Of a DNA stretch of 64,000 bases, positions 55,959 to 64,000 are shown piece by piece. The DNA lies in NCBI GenBank assembly GCA_018466975.1, contig CM031558.1, positions 558,001 to 622,000 of the forward strand, in the 5' to 3' direction. A program made the position numbers and the translations under genes. Positions within the stretch are counted from its first letter, which is position 1. The number at the start of each line of letters is the position of its first letter. The DNA is from Sparassis latifolia. Lineage: Eukaryota; Basidiomycota; Agaricomycetes; Polyporales; Sparassidaceae. Below the pieces are notes generated by a model. The model was not told the origin of the DNA. It worked only from the letters and a program-made list of their open reading frames with translations, and did not search any database.

Positions 55959-56552
55959 CTACGAAGTGAGGGTACAATAGTCGGGGAGATGGGCAAGATC
56001 TGTACACCATGTGCCTTCAGGTTGTCGACCGCCGGCGGGCCATATCTTCTCACCGTATCCTTCCCTGGATTCCGTGCCCCCAGGGCTCTCACATCTCACA
56101 AGCTCCTCATCCTTCACTTGACCGCAGGCCATTTCTTTGCGACCGCGCATGTCCTCGCTGCGCGACCCTATGGGCCATTCGCACAGGGTTGTGTCGCAGC
56201 CTATCGGCACAAAGACTGTATGTGGAACGATGCAGGCGGGGTGCAAATGTGTCGCGCGCGCGGTGCCTTGCTGAGCCGTGCGTGTGAAGGACACCACATC
56301 CATCCCTGGAGCGGATGAGTACCCATGCACACAGAAGGAGGGAGGATATACACCGTCAGCCCTCCAATGATCTAGGAATACCCGCTCACGCATTGCGCCC
56401 CTTTGCTGCCGCTGTATGTGCTCCCGCACATTTCCGCCCTTAGGCTGCTCTTCGCCTTTGCGAGCGATTAATGACCGCCATGCCTGTGGTATGCACGTCG
56501 GTGTGCGGGAGGGTGCAACGGAGGGAAGGGCGATGTGTAAATGCGCAGTCAC
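55959..56552 (-). CDS. Hypothetical frame in the right arm (doubtful)
   Basis: Open frame of 197 codons. Only the 3' half (around 55990-56230) is conserved with the left arm, and there the conserved sequence is open in different frames in the two arms. It may be a decayed gene. No domain recognised. Confidence 0.25.
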   Translation of the reverse strand: MTAHLHIALPSVAPSRTPTCIPQAWRSLIARKGEEQPKGGNVREHIQRQQRGAMRERVFLDHWRADGVYPPSFCVHGYSSAPGMDVVSFTRTAQQGTARATHLHPACIVPHTVFVPIGCDTTLCEWPIGSRSEDMRGRKEMACGQVKDEELVRCESPGGTESREGYGEKIWPAGGRQPEGTWCTDLAHLPDYCTLTS

Positions 56553-56767
56553 TTCCTCACCTAGTAAGGCCCGTGCCTCGGGCCCCGCCCGCTATTAATG
56601 TCCTTCCCGTCGTTCCTAGAGTAGAGAGACGGGCCGGCGCACGCCCTCCCACTGCTCTGCATCTGCCGAGATGATGAGCGCGGAATAAACAAGCTGTGCT
56701 GGGGATATGTACTTGTGGCCACACTGGTAGGCCATCTTTTGCAAGTGAAAAGATTTCTTTTTTCCTT

Positions 56768-57444
56768 CTACACGCTGGGCGGCTGCACTGCACCTAGACT
56801 TTGTTCGTCCCTCCAAGGCCGACCCAACCACTCCTGCCGTGTGCAGACCCTCTTGATCATATATACACGGTATACGCGCATCCCCGGGGGCAAACGTGTC
56901 ACTGTTGCCGCCGCAGAAGAGCCTTGAACGTTTGGTCCACTTCGTGACTGCCGGCTCGCCGTGTTCTGTCTATCGACCCGAGGCATGATATTGGGACGAG
57001 CAGTGGTCACTCCCATGCTACCCATGCCTCCAGGGGGACCTGTGTTGCTATGAGGCGTGCCGCTCGCTCGGGGCTCAGTGTTATATACCGAGCGCACAGA
57101 CAGTGGAGGTCCTTGCAAGTGCTGGACAGCAGTAGGAGTAGATGCGGAAGTAGATGCATGCAAATGCGGCCGCATACGCGGCTGGCTATCTAGATGAGTT
57201 GACGGATCTACCACTCGTGCATTGAGTGGCTGTGGGCCACCTAACGTATGTGTCTTTGGTCGCATGTGAGAGCCCAGTTGTGTCAGAAGGTGAGGATACG
57301 CACCGTCCTGTTTGTCCTGTTTGTATTGGCCCCGTTCATAGAGCGTGCATGGGTATTGCTCCTATGCATATACTTCTTGCTGGTGGATGTAGATGCTAAG
57401 GGGTCGTGGCGTTCGGTCGAATGTTGTGTACGAGTGACGGGCAT
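56768..57444 (-). CDS. Duplicated hypothetical gene, copy B
   Basis: Two exons, 57444-57304 and 57229-56768, give 200 residues. The start (MPVTRTQHSTERHDPLAS), intron position, SVRSVYNTEPRASG block and C-terminus (RLPPGMRVYRVYMIKRV, CTRQEWLGRPWR) match copy A at 38383-39047. TATATAAAG at 57564-57572 on this strand is its probable TATA box, in a context identical to copy A. Both copies have kept an open frame. Family and role unknown. Confidence 0.55.
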
Positions 57445-57563
57445 TGTTGGATACAGTTGGTGAGGTTGTCAGTGGAGTATAGGAATGTGTCTGGACGACG
57501 TTGATGTTGAGCTTGAGATCAATCGAGAGCACGTGCAGTGGAGCAAAAGCGTAAAACTCACCT

Positions 57564-57572
57564 CTTTATATA
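57564..57572 (-). promoter_or_regulatory. TATA box of duplicated hypothetical gene, copy B
   Basis: TATATAAAG on the minus strand, 120 bases before the ATG at 57444. It is conserved with copy A. Confidence 0.7.
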
Positions 57573-59688
57573 CCTCCCGTACTTCTGCACAACTTTTCTT
57601 TGTTCCGGCGCGATCGGTGTTGTGGCTGGGGGAGTTTCGTTGAACATAAAAAACAGTGGCGGATAAGACAAAAGTGCTTTGTTCGCACCGCCTCTGTTGG
57701 AGTGGCGTGGGACGCAACACGACGAGATGAGAATCGGGCAGCTGTATATTGTCACTCGGCTGCTTTCGCTCGCTCTTTGACCGCTTTTTCGGCTGCTGCA
57801 CCTAGCATTGTCCGCGTCAAGCATGCAAACAGCATACAGGAGATGCCGAAACAAAATGCATGCTGGAATGGCACAGAGAACGAGCGAAGGAAGAATCCTC
57901 AAGCGGACAGATAATAGACGATGTGATGGTAGACCTGTATACCAATGAGGCTAGGGAATAGAAGATGAGACAGTCTTTGCGGCGCTCCGTGAACCGCCAA
58001 AAACACGAGCTGGAATCCTTCCGATTTCGACATGTTTTTAATCAGGATACAAATGAGACATACGATAGGGAAGCTTCAGCTGCAGTTTCTTCCGACGTCT
58101 CACTATCCGCGATGTCGTATCCTATAACCCGACAAAACGAGGTACCATGATAAGTATAATGGACACTGCGAGTTCTTAGTGAGTTCACGTCGTCTGTTGT
58201 AAACTCCGAGACTCACCGCATTCTCCTTGGCCAAAAACTCCCGTACTGGCAGCCAGCGTTGGTCCATCACGCATATCAACAGGTTATCTAACTCATCAAA
58301 CTGAGACTGTAAATCATGACTTGAACTGTGCACACTGCGTATAGCAGTTGTTGAATAGTCAACTATAGTACGACTAATCCGCGGCCTGCGTGCATTGAGA
58401 CTGTCTGCGTTGGTTACACACCTATTCCAGCTGCATTACAGGAACTATTGAACAACCAGTGCAGACTTGCCGCATGCCCCTCAGCCACTTTCGAGGACGA
58501 ATACCAGAGGACTTGCGTCGTGCCTATCTCTGCAGGATAGATTTCTAGCCAGTGTAGGCGCGAGCTTCAATTCCGAGGCGGACGGTCGTCGAAGTTTCCA
58601 ACACATCCGTCTGGCATCTGAAGTCATTCATTTCGTATGTGAGCCAGTCAAGAACTGATTCGTGGTTGCCTGCGGATTTGGAGAGAGCACTAAATTAGAC
58701 GATCCTGGTGTATCTCGCTGGATAGGCAGTGAGTGAACGCAGCAAGAACGCAGTGCGTAATTGCGGTCGGCATATTCGGTCTCCGCAGAGAAGGAGAGAC
58801 CCCGAGTCCGAAGTTGGCAACTGTAGTTGTTCGGGTCGCGTGCAAGTCTGCGTCACCGACATGGCACTGCAAAAGAGGGCAAGTGACGCGTTTGACCCCT
58901 AGTTGTTAATGCTGAGGGGTTTTCCATGAGCTGTGAAAACCCCCAGATTCTCTTGTTAAATGTTCACGAGCAGAACCCCAAAGTCGCGCTCACCGCCCGC
59001 CTTCGCGTCTACACACGTCGAAAATATGCATACGACTACACTACCCTAACAAACTCTTTTATAGCGCCGAATCTGGATGGACAACGTTTCTATCGACCCA
59101 ATTCATTCTGGCTCCAAATTGCTCCCGTTCTGCACTGTCTGTAAGCCGAGACATCGACATATTGGATCACTCCGTCAAGTAAATTAGCCTCAACACGTAG
59201 TGCGACTTGATTGTCCAAAGGTAGCCTGGCACTATGAGATCTTGTCCCAGCCATGGTAACGATGCGACCTTAGTTCTTAGTCGCTACTTCAAGGGTGATA
59301 AACTGTGTCCCCTCGAAATTTTGAGAGTAGCTGTAGAGAAATCGCATCGAAGGATGGTGGTGTGGGTACTGCTACATTGGTGCTCGACTCTATTGCGAGT
59401 TGGCGCTGGAAGAACCTGCAGGTCGGTCACACGGTGCAAGCCAGAGTGAAAGCGCATCCATCGTGTCGTGGGACAGATCTCGCCAGCCCATCAGAGATTC
59501 TCTGCCAATTCGAATTTGAACGCATCTTCGTAGTTGCAGAATTTTCCCAACGCGCACAATCAGCAGATTAATTCGAGCAGCTATGAAAGCTCACTCTGAG
59601 ACTCGAAGAGCTACATGATGTGATTCTTTGGCAAGAACCATTCCTTCTCAATCTAATGTTGAAGGCGCCTCCGCAAATCCTCCATCAC
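57573..59688. other. Right-arm spacer
   Basis: Homologous in patches to 36273-38239. No gene I can support. The hairpins at 37351 and 37443 of the left arm are not evident here. Confidence 0.45.
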
Positions 59689-61886
59689 TCACAACTTCCC
59701 CCGGAGCTTGGGAAGACCAGCCGTCTGAAGGTCAGCATTGATCTCGTCGACGTGATCGAGGAACTGGGCCTTCAGATCTTTCCACATTTCCGGGTCATGC
59801 TCTGCTCGACACCGTCAACCAGCCGGAAGGTATAGAAAGCACAAAGGGTAAAGAAAAAGACGCACTGTGCAAGTTGCCGGACCTATTCATGGCGTAGTCC
59901 GTCACAGTAGTTTGCATGCACGACTCGAACATGATCACTGAAAGGGGCAAGCGGGGTGAGTACGGTGTATGTACCATCGACGGCGCTGATAGGCACTGAC
60001 TGAGAGTGTCAGCGTAAACTATCTGTGGGGTATCCGGGGCTTCTGTGCCCGCCTTGAACTCTTTATAGGACACTAAGGCATGCGGTCAGTCATGAGAAAG
60101 TGTAAAATTCGACAGGAAAACAGACGGCCGTGAGGGCAGAATCCCGACTCGTAGCTGAGTGAACCGGCAACCAACGCCTCGCTGCGTCCCCCATAGGAAC
60201 CGTGGATTATACCCAGCATTTCCGTTGCACAGTTACGGTGGAAAAACTAACAACGATAACGGATTACTGTCAGTGGAAACACCGAGGAGAGGCATCACGA
60301 ACCGGGGGACGGAACGTGTTCCTGGTCGCGTCCCAGCGCGGGCTGAAGATCACAAAGTCGATCAACGGGGCCGCGGGCGTCTTCGACTTTGCAGTGAGAA
60401 CACAATAGATGGACGGGTCCGCGTGATCCTTGAGGATGCTGCCCATGGCTGCGAACTTGTCGAGGTCATATTTGTACGGAATATAGCTGGAGGCACGGCC
60501 ATCTGAGTGGCGATATCAGGTTTCAGATGCGTGAAGGACCCACTTCCCATGCCAGGCGACCACGTCGAACGGCGTGTGGTCCTGGTTACACACAAAGAGT
60601 TGTCCGCCGACCCTGTGTTTGTAATATCCATTACTGCTGCTCCTGCACGGAGTGCTTCCACCTACTTGTAAATGACTGAGAATCAAGTATGTCAGCAAGA
60701 TAAGTGCAAACGAGATCCTTCAGATGCTTACTTTCCCACGGAGACCGGTCGATATCGAAACTGGCAACCGGACTCTCGAAATCGCGAGGGTTAGCAAGTC
60801 CATTTGCACCAACAGGACCCAACTCCGGAAGTTCGTAATGAGAGCCAAAAATCTCTTGGACGTCTGCAGCATCCGTCAATATGCATCGCCGTGAAACTTT
60901 GAGAACAGCTCACAGCCACGCGAATGACCATCAGGCAAGGAAATCTTTGGGATGATCCTTCAGCATGAAATCCAGGATCAATAAGTCCATACTGACTTTA
61001 AACTTGAGGCCACGTTGAACGACAACAAGTTCTCCGGGGCGCACCATAAGCCTAGCCAACCAACTCAGCGAAGTCAAAGAAATGACCACGAAGATCACCC
61101 ACTTTCCGAACTCAGTCTGGATATCCAGTCTACCCAGCTGCGGCAAAATCATCATGTCGCCATCTGCATTGCAGAAGGCCGTCTTCTCCATGGACGTGTT
61201 GGCAGCAAAAACGTGAGTCGCGAGGCCCTCACGACTAGTCGGGTCCCCGTTTCCAGCAAGCGTCTTCAATCCGGCAACGAAGTCGACTTTCTGGTTAGCG
61301 GGTGGGATGTCGAGAGCGCTCCAAGCGAGCTGGGTGGGGCTAAAATGTACACGAGGGTTGGACGGGTGGAAGTTCGCCTCGAGCTGCGGGAGTGACAGTT
61401 AGCGCAAAGGAAAACAGCTTACGGGGTAAGACTTACGTCCGGGTTGTCCGGGAGTTTGGTGAAGCCATTGTGGGCTACGGATGGGCGCATGCGATAAGTC
61501 CACCTATAGGATCAAGTGTCAGCGTAACACGGTCTCCACAGAATGCGTCTGTGTCATACGTGAACTGGTTCTGGGCGCGCGGCGCGACGAAGGAAGTGCC
61601 ATTTATCTGGAGACATGCTCGGCGTTGCTTCAGGTGCATGCACGGCAGGCACTACTTACAGACTCGGTGTACAGGTCGTATTTGACTTTCTTCGGGTTAT
61701 TCTGCGCGACGGGCAGAGCACCCGGACTGACGGCACGCATATCAGCGATACTGGCAAGAGATGACGTAGCTAGACGAACATGGCCTCCGAGGCGAAACGA
61801 TTTCCGAAGCCAGCCTGGTACCTGTATGGGTCGTTTTCGCGAGGAGCGACGATAAACGTGTTCTGAGCGGTGGCACCGGTAGTCAT
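59689..61886 (-). CDS. hmgA: Homogentisate 1,2-dioxygenase, copy B
   Basis: Second HGD gene, on the minus strand from the ATG at 61886 ([20 protein letters not shown]) to the TGA at 59689. All 15 exons of copy A have a counterpart with the same intron positions, including the 10-base micro-exon. Every exon is open. Blocks: [79 protein letters not shown] and CPHG (metal ligands). The protein differs from copy A at scattered positions only, so both seem to have been kept functional for long. The replaced glycine loop before CPHG is shared with copy A; here the His of SFSH is Tyr (SLSY). Whether both copies still act on homogentisate is open. Confidence 0.86.
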
Positions 61887-62810
61887 GGTCTGCACGGACT
61901 CGTAAGCTTAATATGAACGGCTAGTGACCTAACGCGTTTTTTGCTTACAATGAAAAATCAAAGGCGGGAGGGTGGTTGAACACAACGCAATGCAGAAAGC
62001 CTGCCCAGCGAAGAGGTGGCACGGGTTATTGGGACAGGAGTCGGTCAAGTATTTATATCCTTCGTGAAAGGCGTCAGCATCAACAGTTCAGACAAAACTT
62101 GAACCCAAAGCACCTCGCATCATCTGAGCAGTGTCATGCTAGGTCATCATGTCGGTAGTAGAGCTGCTAAGGGCTGGCTGCCCCATCCAGATGACCTTCT
62201 ATCAGGGCGGCAGCAATTCCATTATGAAACCTGTTCGAGCGTAGGGGGCACACCTGGTGACATTTAGTGTACGAAGGTTTACACGTGCCAACACCACTTT
62301 TGGACAGTTCATCTCATCCCTGGCGGCGGTCCTCATAAAGGGGTAGCTTCAGTACCTAGGAGTTAGTGATACCCGGGTATATCAGTCCACGAAAGGACGA
62401 ACCGAACGAAGTTTAAATGGTGGACCAAGAACCCTGCTCGGAATGAGAAAGGCGCTGTCATACCAGGCAAACTCCGCGGCTCTTCTAGATTCAAGATTCG
62501 CGGATACGGTCTTTGCGCATCAGTTCGCGCTCATATTCGCAACGACTCTGAGCTGTTATGTCGAAAACCGGATTGTCAGGACTTCATGTGATAACTCTTC
62601 AAGAGCCAGGTGCCTCGCATTCTGGCGTGATGCGCGAAACATACCTCTAATATCTGGAACCGATATCAGATGAATGATGTTAAAGTGTAATAATACCTTT
62701 CGCTTCGACAGGGGCTTACGGAGACTTGACAAGGCTGACACATTTTCTCGTCTTCCGATCCGTCTCCGGTACCAGAATAACAGAGGGTTCATCGGCGACA
62801 CATCAGTGCT
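61887..62810. other. Promoter region of HGD copy B and spacer
   Basis: Holds the TATA box at 62050-62057. No gene. From about 62560 to 62930 there is homology with 32700-32980, including RKPLSK-type coding-like sequence, possibly the remnant of a further gene present in both arms. Confidence 0.45.
62050..62057 (-). promoter_or_regulatory. TATA box of HGD copy B
   Basis: TATAAATA on the minus strand, 164 bases before the ATG at 61886. It is conserved with copy A (33886-33893). Confidence 0.6.
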
Positions 62811-62940
62811 ACCTCTTTCAGAGAAATCATCTCATCGGTCATCGGCAAAGACATGGGGCCGTCACCGACGGCACCCTGCTTGGACGCATCTTCGAGGAGA
62901 AACGTCAAACTAAATTCAAAAATAGTGGTGGAGCTGCATA

Positions 62941-63953
62941 CAATCGAACACGCCGTTCCTCTCTTTCTGCGCTCTCTCGGGTCATCACAGAGTCTGATCC
63001 TACCTGTATGTATCAAGCAAGTAGAGCTTCAAACAGTGAGGCACACGAAGGTTAATATTACAGCATTGTCCTTGGCATATCCGGGTTTTATGGTTTATAT
63101 AAGATAAGGTGCCACGAAGTTTGGATAAAGTTCAGCAGAGGGACCGAATATTTTGTGCCTGATCATAACGCTATAGTGGAAAGTTGTAGTCAGCGAGTTC
63201 GAGGAGGAGAGAATGACCTCGCACTAGTTTCCGTCGGAGAGTACACATACTGGACCGTCCCAAGACCGTAGTCTGCTTGAATTAGCGGGGGTCACTGGCA
63301 CACCGTAGTACACGCTTTCGGGAATTGCCGTTCGCTTCGACGCGTCCTGACGCGTCCCATTGGCTGGTCACAAATCCGACACTCAGCTGTGGCGCGCTCG
63401 TTATTGAGCTGGGGTGGGTCTTCCGCAGTGAATATCTCTTGAACTTGCTCAGAACACTTTCTATCTGCATCTCGCGATTTTTTCATGGTAGTTAAAGCGA
63501 ACGTGGGCGATGAATGAGCAAAATGCTTTCCGGGCTCGGCATCTTCCGGACGAAATCGTGTACTACGGCTCAGGCCTCCACCCACGGGAGACTAAGTACC
63601 AAGACCGTACGGTTCAAGTTACTTATCCGCGAACGCGTGACCACGTTGTGACGTGACAAGCGCGTCGAGCGTGACGAGTACCATATGCACGACTACATGG
63701 ACCCATGTTCTGGTCCAATTTTCCATAAGGGTGCACGTCGTCGGAGCGTGCAGGCTACTCGCGCGAACATGCGTCGACGGAGCCAACGACGAGGACAAGC
63801 CAGTGCCTAGTGGAGCGCCGGTACCCGGACCGCTGTGTCAGCGGGAGATCGAGACTGACGTCCGAGTCTCCCAGGCTCAAATACGTCGCCCCTCCGTCTC
63901 CTCTTTACAAAATCCTGATTCTCTACTTTTACCTGTTCCTCTAACACCACTAC
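62941..63953. other. Intergenic stretch at the right end
   Basis: No gene or repeat recognised before the start codon at 63954. Confidence 0.4.
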
Positions 63954-64000
63954 CATGCCAGGATCAGAGAGCAAGTTCCCAGTCGACCTCCACAAGCTCA
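63954..64000 (+). CDS. Start of a gene cut by the window edge
   Basis: The ATG at 63954 in a good context (CACTACCATGCC) opens a frame of 15 codons (MPGSESKFPVDLHKL) that runs off the end. The pyrimidine-rich leader before it supports a real start. Too short to identify. Confidence 0.5.

Larger units (their letters stand above)
55918..62940 (-). repeat. Large inverted duplication, right arm
   Basis: Reverse-oriented homologue of 32690-40095. In reverse order it holds the CAGATCTTGCC and CTGCGACACAACCC blocks, the duplicated hypothetical gene, a drifted spacer, HGD copy B with its TATA box, and the ATGAGATGATTTCTCTGAAA block at about 62811-62834. The outer homology fades near 62940. Confidence 0.85.

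Noticed and set aside
1..64000. CRISPR array, operons, bacterial promoters or ribosome-binding sites
   Set aside because: The sequence is eukaryotic with spliced genes. No regular direct repeat with unique spacers is present.

Overview
The window is nuclear DNA of a filamentous fungus, almost certainly a mushroom-forming basidiomycete (Agaricomycetes). The genes are split by many introns of about 50-60 bases with GT...AG ends. The recognisable proteins are fungal: a Tnp2-type transposase, an AA14-like lytic polysaccharide monooxygenase, homogentisate dioxygenase, an NCS1 permease, an SDR, DUF4112 and DUF6729 proteins. The only RNA gene seen is a tRNA-Leu(CAG). There is no operon structure, CRISPR array or rRNA.

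Layout. 1-6.4 kb: a decayed CACTA-type (Tnp2) transposon with an inverted partial copy of its 5' end. 6.4-22.5 kb: four divergent tandem paralogues of a C2H2/C2HC zinc-finger gene, all on the plus strand. Each has a TATA-like box about 85-115 bases before the ATG, a different low-complexity middle, two fingers and a conserved C-terminal module. Between paralogues 3 and 4 lies a young LTR retroelement (identical 228-bp LTRs, 5-bp target duplication) nested in an older MITE-like element (8-bp duplication). 22.5-31 kb: a second MITE-like element with a perfect 34-bp palindrome, an AT-hook/DUF6729 gene, a DUF4112 gene and a disordered-protein gene.

32.7-63 kb is dominated by a large, old inverted duplication. 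Two arms of about 7 kb (32.7-40.1 kb and, inverted, 55.9-62.9 kb) each carry a complete 15-exon homogentisate 1,2-dioxygenase gene and a second gene of unknown function. The arms enclose about 16 kb of single-copy sequence: a zinc-finger-like gene, the AA14-like LPMO, an ankyrin-repeat gene, a coiled-coil gene, an NCS1 permease, an SDR oxidoreductase and the tRNA.

The most striking single observation is in the ankyrin gene. A 349-bp terminal-inverted-repeat element with an exact 8-bp target duplication sits inside the coding exon. The net addition is 357 bp (119 codons) with no stop codon, so the element has become protein-coding. The element shares its terminal AGGACC and internal CGGACA/TGTCCG motifs with the MITE at 15.8-18.9 kb.

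Functionally, HGD serves tyrosine/phenylalanine breakdown, the LPMO is a secreted wood-polymer oxidase, and the permease and SDR are housekeeping or accessory metabolism. Nothing in the sequence ties them into one pathway. Exon boundaries were derived by eye. Where the reading frame changes without a plausible intron this is stated.
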